Part shown: positions 1-5,731 of the stretch, piece by piece
Numbering within the stretch: the first letter of the stretch is position 1
Layout: each line of letters begins with the position of its first letter
Source of the DNA: Pseudomonadota bacterium
GTDB taxonomy: Bacteria > Pseudomonadota > Alphaproteobacteria > Rhizobiales > Rhizobiaceae
Reading direction: 5' to 3'
DNA length: 7,399 bases
Assembly (NCBI GenBank): GCA_023433855.1
Contig: JAEYTV010000347.1
Coordinates: 1-7,399 of the forward strand
The notes under the pieces: model-generated
Seen by the model: only the letters and a program-made list of their open reading frames with translations
The model's database searches: none
Told to the model about the DNA's origin: nothing
Translations under genes and position numbers: made by a program

Positions 1-10
1 TGCTGAGCCA

Positions 11-25
11 GAACATAATGAGAAC
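11..25 (+). promoter_or_regulatory. LexA (SOS) box upstream of the SRAP operon
   Basis: The sequence GAACATAATGAGAAC is a perfect GAAC-N7-GAAC, the reverse complement of the alphaproteobacterial LexA operator GTTC-N7-GTTC. It overlaps CATAAT (14-19), which could serve as a -10 element; the matching -35 would lie before the window. It sits 75 bases before the first start codon of an operon encoding an SRAP protein, a family named for its link to the SOS response. LexA bound here would block the promoter until DNA damage. No binding data are available; the call rests on motif, position and operon content. Confidence 0.75.
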
Positions 26-75
26 ACAGGAGCCGCATGGCGGCCGTGCTCCCATCACAACCCGACCTCAGCAGA

Positions 76-89
76 CGCGCTTCGGCGCG
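76..89 (+). promoter_or_regulatory. cUUCGg tetraloop hairpin abutting the first RBS
   Basis: CGCGC-TTCG-GCGCG forms a perfect 5-bp GC stem closed by a UUCG loop, one of the most stable RNA hairpins. The next bases, AAGGAG (90-95), are the Shine-Dalgarno of the 71-aa gene, 5 bases before its ATG. The stem does not include the Shine-Dalgarno, so it may position or insulate the site or protect the mRNA 5' end rather than block translation. The structure is certain from pairing; its role is inference. Confidence 0.5.
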
Positions 90-100
90 AAGGAGAACCC

Positions 101-316
101 ATGTCCGCATTGCCTGTAAAGCCGCCAGTAGAAGAAGACCCCATCGATGAAGTGGAGGTCGCTCTTGCCTGGCACGGTGGTGATGCTCGCGCGGCCATCG
201 CCACGCTTCTCGATGATTGCCGACACTTGCGACTACAACTGGTACTGACCGAAGCCGCCATGAGCCAAGGCTTCACGCGTGGGTGGAAACCTTCGTCGGA
301 GAGGCTGGAAGCATGA
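101..316 (+). CDS. conserved hypothetical protein (71 aa), first gene of SRAP operon
   Basis: A 71-residue acidic-to-neutral protein with no signal peptide or membrane segment. An N-terminal acidic stretch (EEDPIDEVEVAL, about 10-22) precedes a helix-rich middle (AAIATLLDDCRHLRLQL, 31-47) and a tail with GFTRGWKPS. The style is familiar from small rhizobial proteins of unknown function, but I cannot name a family. The start is well supported: AAGGAG lies 5 bases upstream of the ATG. Its stop overlaps the next gene's start as ATGA, so the two are probably translationally coupled. It is the first gene after the LexA box and should share DNA-damage control with the SRAP gene. The function is unknown. 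Confidence 0.75.
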   Translation: MSALPVKPPVEEDPIDEVEVALAWHGGDARAAIATLLDDCRHLRLQLVLTEAAMSQGFTRGWKPSSERLEA

Positions 317-759
317 CAGGTGACGCTGCCGAGAAGCTCAAGGAAGCCATCAGGCACCGCATCGCGTGCATCGACCGGGTGACGATCAACGCCTTCGCTG
401 GCACCGGGAGATCAAGGCGACGCGAACACCAGGCCACGCACACCATCGCCAGGCACATCGTTTACGAGGGACTGCACCAATTCTCGTTCCACTGGGAACA
501 CGGAAACCGCGAGCCTGCTACCAGCCACGACGTTTACTTGACCGTGTTCACCGCCTTGTTTGATATTGATGATGAGGATGCCCGCCGGTGGGGCAGTAAG
601 ACCGAATGGGATGCTGCCAGGGCAGAAGCCACCCGTGACATTGTCAGGGCCCTGACGCGGAAGTTCGTGGTCGGAGAACGCAGGATCGTTTCTGTTCGGC
701 CGGAGGATTATGTCGGTTCTCACAGTCTGAGCGCCAGCAGATATGAGGATGAGCTGTAG
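313..759 (+). CDS. hypothetical protein (148 aa), second gene of SRAP operon
   Basis: A soluble 148-residue protein that I do not recognise. The ATG at 313 is chosen over an in-frame ATG at 217 because it overlaps the preceding stop as ATGA, the usual sign of coupled translation; the longer form would run through most of the preceding gene. The N-terminal third is basic and includes RSRRREHQ. The middle is rich in histidine and aromatics (HTIARHIVYEGLHQFSFHWEH, roughly residues 40-60, given in part as HQFSFHWEH). The C-terminal half is helical and charged. The next gene begins on the base after its TAG. Contact with nucleic acid is conceivable from the basic, histidine-rich segment, but that is a guess. 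Confidence 0.65.
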   Translation: MTGDAAEKLKEAIRHRIACIDRVTINAFAGTGRSRRREHQATHTIARHIVYEGLHQFSFHWEHGNREPATSHDVYLTVFTALFDIDDEDARRWGSKTEWDAARAEATRDIVRALTRKFVVGERRIVSVRPEDYVGSHSLSASRYEDEL

Positions 760-1515
760 ATGTGCAACCTCTACAACGTCACCACCAATCAGGAAGCCAT
801 CCGCGCGATTACCAAGGCGCTCGACCGCCTGGGCAACCTCCAGCCATCACTCGACATCTATCCTGACCAGATGGCACCCATCGTGCGCAACATTGACGGC
901 ATCCGCGAGATGTCCTGGGTACGCTGGGGCATGCCGAGTTCGCAGCAGGCACTCTACCAGGCAGCAACGAGGCGAGCCGATAAGCTGCGGGCAAAGGGGA
1001 AGGATGTCGACTTCCAGGAGCTGCTGAAGATGGAGCCGGATGGCGGAACGACCAACATACGGAATACGACCAGCAAGCACTGGCTACGCTGGACTGGCAT
1101 CGAGAACCGTTGCGTTGTTCCGTTCACCCGTTTCGCCGAACCTGATCCCGCCAGCAAGGTCGAAGGTGGCCGGACTCCGAACGCATGGTTCGCCCGCGAC
1201 GAGAGCGAGCCGCTGATGTTCTTCGCTGGTCTCTGGGTGCGGGATTGGGAATGCGTGAGGAAGGTGAAGGAAGGGCTTGTCCGTTGCGACCTATTCGCCT
1301 TCCTGACGACAGAGCCAAATGCAGTCGTGGCTCCGATTCATCCCAAGGCGATGCCCGTGATCCTCAGCAGCGAGGACGAGGTGGAGAGATGGCTGACGGC
1401 ACCATGGGAGGAGGCAAAGGGGCTGCAGCGGCCATGGCCGGACAACGAACTGGTTCTGCTTCCAGAGCGAGCGGCCCATGGCGAGGCATCCGCCATGCAA
1501 CCGTCACTGCTGTAG
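760..1515 (+). CDS. SRAP / YedK-HMCES family abasic-site DNA-protein crosslinking protein
   Basis: A SOS-response-associated peptidase (SRAP) domain protein. The family covalently captures abasic sites in single-stranded DNA through its N-terminal cysteine, shielding them during replication. Cys2 directly follows Met, as required for the thiazolidine crosslink. Other hallmarks are RWGMPS (55-60, the family's WG-P strand), the active-site Asn in TTNIRNT (N99), Glu in RFAEPD (E127), and His in IHPKAMPVIL (H194). At 251 residues it is slightly longer than many bacterial members; part of the excess is a charged insert around residues 62-92, which I associate with rhizobial members. The ATG follows the previous stop with no gap, so expression depends on the upstream genes and the LexA-boxed promoter. 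All recognisable catalytic residues are present, so it is probably active. Confidence 0.92.
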   Translation: MCNLYNVTTNQEAIRAITKALDRLGNLQPSLDIYPDQMAPIVRNIDGIREMSWVRWGMPSSQQALYQAATRRADKLRAKGKDVDFQELLKMEPDGGTTNIRNTTSKHWLRWTGIENRCVVPFTRFAEPDPASKVEGGRTPNAWFARDESEPLMFFAGLWVRDWECVRKVKEGLVRCDLFAFLTTEPNAVVAPIHPKAMPVILSSEDEVERWLTAPWEEAKGLQRPWPDNELVLLPERAAHGEASAMQPSLL

Positions 1516-1535
1516 GATGTCTCACAGGCGACGTC

Positions 1536-1691
1536 ATGGAAGCCTGCGACCGCTGCAATGGCACTGGCTGGGTGTGTGAACACCACCGTCGACGGCCATG
1601 GACAGGCTCCCGGCAGTGCGGGGGTGGCGGAGCAAGCATCGCCTGTCCTGTCTGTCATTCCACGAATGATCCAGAGACGTGGCGGTCATAG
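1536..1691 (+). CDS. small cysteine-rich zinc-knuckle-like protein (51 aa)
   Basis: A 51-residue protein opening MEACDRCNGTGWVCEHH, with Cys at 4, 7, 14, 28, 37 and 40. CxxCxGTG resembles one DnaJ-type zinc-finger repeat, and the closing CPVC could complete a zinc site. Small proteins of this pattern (CxxCxGTGWVCExH...PCPxC) are familiar as unannotated rhizobial genes, though I cannot give a family name. It begins 20 bases after the SRAP stop on the same strand. An in-frame extension back to 1185 would overlay the SRAP gene and is rejected. The Shine-Dalgarno is weak (AGGCG about 6 bases upstream), so it may rely on coupling. The middle CGGGG stretch looks cysteine-poor for a zinc protein, so one site may be degenerate. 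Confidence 0.6.
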   Translation: MEACDRCNGTGWVCEHHRRRPWTGSRQCGGGGASIACPVCHSTNDPETWRS

Positions 1692-1721
1692 GCAAGGTCC
1701 TACAGGGACGCAGGAGCTAAG

Positions 1722-1820
1722 ATGTCTGACGGGCTGGCTTACGCGATATTCGCTCTGGCGTTGCTGTTTGCATTCGCCTCCATAGTTGCACACGCCGCGA
1801 GATGGATTGGCTGGATTTAA
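1722..1820 (+). CDS. small single-pass membrane protein (32 aa)
   Basis: ATG at 1722 lies behind CAGGAG (1711-1716) with 5 bases between. The product is MSDGLAYAIFALALLFAFAS then IVAHAARWIGWI. Residues 5-25 are almost entirely hydrophobic and form one transmembrane helix; the end HAARWIGWI is a mildly basic, tryptophan-rich interface. It follows the 51-aa gene by 30 bases on the same strand and may be the last member of the SRAP operon. It is too short for most gene callers. Small hydrophobic peptides in damage-induced operons sometimes delay division or act as membrane toxins, but nothing specific points to that here. The reading frame stays open for 21 more codons after its TAA. Confidence 0.5.
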   Translation: MSDGLAYAIFALALLFAFASIVAHAARWIGWI

Positions 1821-2025
1821 AGACAGACTGTTGCCGAAGGAGCGGTCAACGAATCCTTCGCAAGTCCGACCCTCGAGAACTACTGATCTAGGCGATGTTA
1901 ATGTCAGGCACGCTATGTTCAACAATGCGGGGACAGAACGGGTGTGCCCGACAAACTCGCCGCCCTCAATAACGTGATCTTAGGAGACGGCCCTTAGGCA
2001 GCCGAAGCTCTAGTGGGAGGCTTCT
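1821..2025 (+). other. intergenic stretch with short coding-like remnants
   Basis: There is no convincing gene here. Directly after the TAA of the 32-aa peptide the same frame reads RQTVAEGAVNESFASPT and on to LENY before TGA at 1884-1886. A second short protein-like piece (VPDKLAALNNVILGDGP, stop TAG at 1995-1997) lacks a ribosome binding site. Both could be remains of decayed genes. The stretch ends with GGGAGG (2015-2020), the Shine-Dalgarno of the phosphatase gene. I saw no clear terminator or -35/-10 pair. Confidence 0.35.
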
Positions 2026-2784
2026 GTGTTGGACCAGACAGGACAGACGATTGCGATTGGTGACATCCATGGCTGCGCCGATGTGCTGCGGGTTTTGATC
2101 GAAGCACTGGCCCACAAGGCTGCTCCACGTATCAGCAGGTTTGTGTTCCTTGGTGACCTTGTGGACCGAGGGCCCAGAAGTAGGCTCACAATGGACGTGG
2201 TCTGCGATGTGTTCGACTACTTCCCGGATTCAGTTCTCCTACTCGGTAATCATGATGAGTTCTTTCGGTCCTTTCTACGAGGAACGCTCAGCCTTGGTGA
2301 CGCCGACAAGTGGATGGCCAATGGTGGTTGGATGACCCTCCAAGACTATGGCTTACTCGGCTTCAGTTCGGAAGAAGAGGTGGAAGAGGCCGTGAGCCGG
2401 GTTGACCGCCGGCACAAAATTCTCCTGGAAGGCGCAGTGTCGATGCTGACGACCGAGCGTTATTGTTTCGTCCATGCGGGGATCGACCCTGCGGTCCCGT
2501 TGGGACATCAGAACCCAAGGACGCTCAATTGGATTAGGGAAGGCTTCATCGATCATCACGGCCCGCTGGAGAAAGTCGTCGTCCATGGCCACACGATCAC
2601 CTCCTCTAGTTTGCCCGAGATACATTACAACCGCATCGCATTGGACACTGGGTCCTACATTACTGGCCGCATAAGTGCCGCGATCTTCGAGAATGACATG
2701 GTCGTTGGTTTCGCGTCTGCGGAGATAGAGAATGGAACCGGAACGGTCCGATATTACGATGAGCAGATGGTCCCGAGACAATAG
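2026..2784 (+). CDS. PPP-type metallophosphoesterase / serine-threonine protein phosphatase
   Basis: A 252-residue calcineurin-like phosphoesterase of the bacterial PPP type, which dephosphorylates phosphoserine/threonine (some relatives cleave diadenosine tetraphosphate) with two metal ions. All signature motifs are present in order: GDIHG (D13, H15), GDLVDRGP (D44, R48), GNHDE (N75, H76), VHAG (H150) and VHGHT (H187, H189). Length is normal for the family. The start is GTG at 2026, with GGGAGG 5 bases upstream; TTG at 2029 is the alternative. There is no membrane segment, so it acts in the cytoplasm. It stands alone on the plus strand and converges with the protease operon. PrpA-like and ApaH-like members cannot be told apart by eye, so no symbol is given. 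Confidence 0.9.
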   Translation: MLDQTGQTIAIGDIHGCADVLRVLIEALAHKAAPRISRFVFLGDLVDRGPRSRLTMDVVCDVFDYFPDSVLLLGNHDEFFRSFLRGTLSLGDADKWMANGGWMTLQDYGLLGFSSEEEVEEAVSRVDRRHKILLEGAVSMLTTERYCFVHAGIDPAVPLGHQNPRTLNWIREGFIDHHGPLEKVVVHGHTITSSSLPEIHYNRIALDTGSYITGRISAAIFENDMVVGFASAEIENGTGTVRYYDEQMVPRQ

Positions 2785-2814
2785 GCGCGCCACGATGCAC
2801 GCCATGAGTTTAGA

Positions 2815-2880
2815 TCAACCGTAATCCAGCATTCGCTCCATCATGTAGGTCTCGATAGCTCCCCAATGTTTTGGATTCAC
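2815..2880 (-). CDS. possible 21-aa ORF coupled to the protease stop codon
   Basis: Overlapping the protease stop as GTGA, a GTG at 2880 opens 21 codons that read MNPKHWGAIETY then MMERMLDYG before TGA. The composition (aromatics, charged residues, methionine-rich helix) looks protein-like. The 4-base overlap is typical of coupled genes, but there is no strong Shine-Dalgarno. The frame also extends 21 codons upstream of the GTG without a stop or usable start, so the alternative is that the protease C-terminus has frameshifted and this is its original tail. The phosphatase stop lies 31 bases away on the opposite strand. Confidence 0.25.
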   Translation of the reverse strand: MNPKHWGAIETYMMERMLDYG

Positions 2881-4844
2881 CTGACTTCGCAGGCCGTGTT
2901 TGAGCCCACTCCCAGAGCATTTTGACTGCGCGTTCCAAGAATCTCACACACTTCGTTTCCACAGACGCGCTCCTTCGTCATCAGCGCGTCTGCCAGATCA
3001 TTGAGAGCTTTGCGTTTGCTGGAAAGTAGCTCGACAGCACGTTCAAATTCGATCTTCAGGATTGTGTCGACGCGCTGGGCGGTTCCTGGATCGGATCGCC
3101 GTAAATCCTCAAGCGGCCGGCGGCCCGAACCAAGGTCCACGATCAGGGTCTCGCCAAGGCCCAATTGTCGCTCCAAGCGGGTCGCGAGGTCCGCCGCAAA
3201 GCCAAGATCGGACAAAGCGTCTCCGCCGGCGCTGTCCGACCGGTCGCCGTAGACAACTTGCTCGGCCGCCATCCCAGCCAGTGCGGTGGCAATTTGGTTC
3301 CGGTAATACTCCGCTGTTCGGCCAGATGTCCGCGCCTTAACGAAGACGGCTTCTCCGAGTACGGTGCGGCCAGCCACATCGAAAACCTCTCGTTTTATGT
3401 AAACCTCCTGGAGGTGGTTCGGCAAAATAAGGGAGCCAACGATGGCATGTCCGGCCTCATGAACCGCAACCCGTTCTAACTCGACCGCTTTTAGTTCCCG
3501 CCTCGGAGGCAGTGCTTCAATCAGTAGCTGATCTGTCAATTCTGTCCGCTGACGTCTGACCTTGCGACGAGCCTCGCGCGCCAGTTTCTCAATCATAGCT
3601 CCGGTCCACCCCCGCGTGGCAGAAATAAATTTAGCAGAATTGGACAGCCGAAAGTTGCCACGTAGATGGTGGTACAGGATGGCGATACGGGCATCGTCGT
3701 CGGGGAGGGGGATTTCGATCAGGGTCTCCAACCGTCCGGGACGGAGTAGTGCCGGATCGAGAATGTGCGGAAGATTTGTAGCTCCGACGACTACGACACC
3801 CTCCCGACCCTCCGCCGGGTCGAGGCATTCGAGCAGGCCGTTCACGACCTGTCTGCGGTAGTCGCGGCTGTCCTCGTCGCCCGCCTCGCGGTCGCCAAAA
3901 GAGTCGATCTCATCGATGAATAGGATCGAGGGCTTCTTTTTACGGGCTTCGTCGAAGCTCGCCCGCATCGCCTTTAGAAGATCGCCCAGATGCCCCTTAG
4001 CCTGCCACCGCGCCGCGGAAGCAAGAACCAGGTCTACTTCGCAACTGCCGGCCAAGGCCTCGGCAAATGTCGTCTTCCCGCACCCTGGAGGCCCGTAAAT
4101 GACTGCACCTCTATCGATGTCCTCCCAAGCAAGTTCTCCGGCCTTCCACGCCTTGAGGTCCTCTGCAAGATTGAGGCCCCATTCGGCCGCAGGACCATAG
4201 CCGTGCATGTCCTGCAGCCTCTTCCGGGGCCTAGTAGCTTCCCGTGACGGCTCGACCTCTTTCTCCGGCTCCGCCGGTTTTCGCAGGAGGCGACGAACGA
4301 GGCTCGACATCGGTCTTTGCGGCCGAAAGACGATTCTCACCTCGTCTAGAGTGAAACCTGCGAGCAACGTCGCTGCATCGGTAGTCATGCCAGCAACCCC
4401 GAGTTCCTTGGCTGCGACGATATAATGTGCTGCTGAGACCCGAGGCATGGAAGTGATATCGTCTAGCGCCATCATCAGTTGTGGCGGTAGTCTCTCCGTA
4501 GGAGTTACAAGTACGACAGACTGTCGTGCGTAGCGGATGGCATCCAGCGCACGGCGAACCTGGACAGCGTCTTCCGGCTCCCGCACCGATGCTACCGCAA
4601 CCGTGTCGTTACCGTTGTCGTCGAACTGAGACCTCGTCGTTAACAGCTCTTGTGCAGCGAGCTCGTAGTAGGGAAGGGCGTCTACATCGTCCACAACGAT
4701 GGCGACGGCAAAGCTAAGGAGGGGACGGCGGAGGAAGGCTCGCAGAGCACCCCGCACCCCGCAAGTGGCAACTGCAACTGGAAGGTCATTGCTGCTACGG
4801 GCTAAGCGGCGTGGATTTCCGAATACATGGGAGGTCATGAACAT
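2877..4844 (-). CDS. soluble FtsH-like AAA+ ATPase / M41 zinc metalloprotease
   Basis: A 655-residue ATP-dependent protease with FtsH catalytic architecture but no FtsH membrane anchor. Residues 1-200 are an unassigned N-terminal region without a clear transmembrane helix, ending in a charged linker (190-210). The AAA domain has Walker A GPPGCGKT (251-258), Walker B SILFIDE (D311, E312), sensor-1 GATNLP (N357) and arginine-finger region LLRPGRLE. A pore-loop-like segment RWQAKGHLGD lies at 279-288, where FtsH has its FVG loop. The M41 domain has HEAGH (462-466), AGMAAEQVVYG (523-533) and the third zinc ligand D546 in SDLGFAADLA. All catalytic residues appear intact, so it should unfold and degrade proteins in the cytoplasm. 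The annotated ATG is at 4844; ATG at 4838 (Met3) has the better-placed GAGAG, 6 bases upstream. It lies 38 bases downstream of the TnsA-like gene, probably in one LexA-controlled operon. Confidence 0.92.
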   Translation of the reverse strand: MFMTSHVFGNPRRLARSSNDLPVAVATCGVRGALRAFLRRPLLSFAVAIVVDDVDALPYYELAAQELLTTRSQFDDNGNDTVAVASVREPEDAVQVRRALDAIRYARQSVVLVTPTERLPPQLMMALDDITSMPRVSAAHYIVAAKELGVAGMTTDAATLLAGFTLDEVRIVFRPQRPMSSLVRRLLRKPAEPEKEVEPSREATRPRKRLQDMHGYGPAAEWGLNLAEDLKAWKAGELAWEDIDRGAVIYGPPGCGKTTFAEALAGSCEVDLVLASAARWQAKGHLGDLLKAMRASFDEARKKKPSILFIDEIDSFGDREAGDEDSRDYRRQVVNGLLECLDPAEGREGVVVVGATNLPHILDPALLRPGRLETLIEIPLPDDDARIAILYHHLRGNFRLSNSAKFISATRGWTGAMIEKLAREARRKVRRQRTELTDQLLIEALPPRRELKAVELERVAVHEAGHAIVGSLILPNHLQEVYIKREVFDVAGRTVLGEAVFVKARTSGRTAEYYRNQIATALAGMAAEQVVYGDRSDSAGGDALSDLGFAADLATRLERQLGLGETLIVDLGSGRRPLEDLRRSDPGTAQRVDTILKIEFERAVELLSSKRKALNDLADALMTKERVCGNEVCEILGTRSQNALGVGSNTACEVR

Positions 4845-4882
4845 CTCTCGGAGTGGCGGTGACGGGACTGCTGGTCACGAGA

Positions 4883-5500
4883 TCAGTGTCCTATTCGCCG
4901 CACGACCGTTTCGGGCCCGAGTGGCGCTCCATCGAGGTCAACTTCCACATAACCGCGCAGGATCAAGGAAGCCAAGCCGGGAACAGGCCGGCTCTCTTGG
5001 AATGCCCTGAGGCACTCGGTAAGGGTCATCGACCCATGGTCGTCGAGGCCCCCTAGCAGCCTTAAACGGTCTCCGAGTGGCGCAGCAAAGTTCCCGTATC
5101 TCAGGAGGTCCTTTGCATTCTGAAGCCTGAAGCCGTCATAGACATCGTTGAGAGACAGCAGCGCGTAGCTGGCCCCCACTGCAGTAGCGATTGACTGCTG
5201 CAATGTTTCATCAAAGTGGTCGGCGCAATCGGGGCTATCGACAAATCTGGTGCTACCGTCCGTGTAGATGACCTCGAAATCCGGCGCTCGGTAGCCCGAA
5301 CTGCACAGAAAGGGAGTGGAATTGCAGCGCCAGGAGACCACTGTCGGATCAACGTCGAGCAGACAAGCCACGTCGCGGGCCACCTGTGAACGGTATCTCT
5401 GAGAACCCTCGCACTTCACGGTAGCTGCGGGATAAAAGGTGTGGGCTGATGGCGGAATGTCCGCGGCGCGGGAAGACGCCGTACGCTCTACAGGTGACAT
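4883..5500 (-). CDS. TnsA-like protein with degenerate nuclease core (205 aa)
   Basis: The protein resembles the TnsA endonuclease N-terminal family of Tn7-like elements. Numbered from an in-frame GTG at 5536, a segment YRSQVARDVACLLDVDP then TVVSW (48-69) matches the TnsA helix-strand pattern, and YRAPDFEVIYTDGSTRFVD (82-100) matches PDF-(x)n-DG-(x)n-V(E/D). The C-terminal half (RLRLLGGLDDHGSMTLTE and LASLILRGYVEVDLDGAPLG) resembles the winged-helix part seen with TnsA. The catalytic E-x-K appears as D100-S101-P102, so the nuclease lysine is missing and cleavage is unlikely; Asp86 of PDF remains. The start at 5500 is chosen because GAGG lies 5 bases upstream (5506-5509); GTG 5536 and ATG 5530 lack a Shine-Dalgarno. 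No TnsB/TnsC partner is present. It is first in an operon with the FtsH-like protease. The family assignment by eye is moderate. Confidence 0.6.
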   Translation of the reverse strand: MSPVERTASSRAADIPPSAHTFYPAATVKCEGSQRYRSQVARDVACLLDVDPTVVSWRCNSTPFLCSSGYRAPDFEVIYTDGSTRFVDSPDCADHFDETLQQSIATAVGASYALLSLNDVYDGFRLQNAKDLLRYGNFAAPLGDRLRLLGGLDDHGSMTLTECLRAFQESRPVPGLASLILRGYVEVDLDGAPLGPETVVRRIGH

Positions 5501-5531
5501 GTTGACCTCAAATGCGCTGGGATGAACCATA

Positions 5532-5548
5532 GCCACGATTGCCGTGGC
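5532..5548 (-). promoter_or_regulatory. inverted repeat in the leader of the TnsA-like gene
   Basis: GCCACG-ATTGC-CGTGGC is a perfect 6-bp inverted repeat with a 5-base loop. If the gene starts at 5500 and transcription begins near 5590, it lies in the untranslated leader about 25 bases before the Shine-Dalgarno. It could form a leader hairpin or be a protein site. If the gene started at GTG 5536, the repeat would overlap that start codon. Confidence 0.35.
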
Positions 5549-5594
5549 GCGGGATCAGCCTATTCGTATGAGGTTTGTCAGCTCTTGCATGAGA

Positions 5595-5609
5595 GAACAA
5601 ATATCGAAC
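5595..5609 (-). promoter_or_regulatory. LexA (SOS) box of the TnsA-like/protease operon
   Basis: On the minus strand the sequence is GTTCGATATTTGTTC, a perfect GTTC-N7-GTTC alphaproteobacterial LexA operator. It covers the presumed -10 hexamer (5598-5603) of the promoter described separately. The only genes in the correct direction are the TnsA-like and FtsH-like genes on the minus strand. I found only two perfect copies of this motif on either strand of the window, and both sit just upstream of operons; about 0.2 would be expected by chance in this length. Confidence 0.75.
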
Positions 5610-5626
5610 AAACAGGGGCAAGTCAA
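5598..5626 (-). promoter_or_regulatory. candidate sigma-70 promoter for the TnsA-like/protease operon
   Basis: Reading the minus strand, TTGACT (5626-5621) matches the -35 consensus in five of six bases. It is followed by exactly 17 bases and TATTTG (5603-5598), a weak -10 with three of six matches. Initiation would fall near 5590, giving a leader of about 90 bases before the ATG at 5500. The LexA box covers the -10, so LexA binding would exclude RNA polymerase. A good -35 with a poor -10 suits a promoter kept low until derepressed. Confidence 0.5.
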
Positions 5627-5731
5627 GCCCAATCCGGCCGGTCATCGTTCACGAAGGGAGACCGCAGCTTCCTCGCCGGAGCCGGCACCTTACCGCCGCT
5701 TGGCGCAAGAGGAAGTCTTGAAAGAGGTAGC

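Noticed and set aside
217..312. Upstream extension of the 148-aa gene to ATG 217
   Set aside because: It would overlap the 71-aa gene over about 100 bases; the ATG at 313 with an ATGA overlap is the natural start.
1185..1535. Long form of the zinc-knuckle ORF starting at 1185
   Set aside because: It runs antiphase through the SRAP gene, which is certain; only the part after 1536 has a recognisable cysteine pattern.
1890..1977. Small ORF starting at ATG in GCGATGTTAATG
   Set aside because: No ribosome binding site and arginine/glutamine-rich tail without any recognisable feature.
2352..2805. 150-codon minus-strand ORF opposite the phosphatase
   Set aside because: It is the antisense shadow of a gene with all metallophosphoesterase motifs intact.
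2785..2876. Bidirectional terminator between the converging phosphatase and protease genes
   Set aside because: No stem with a flanking T-run is visible; GGCGCGCC (2784-2791) is a palindrome but too short and lacks a U-tract.
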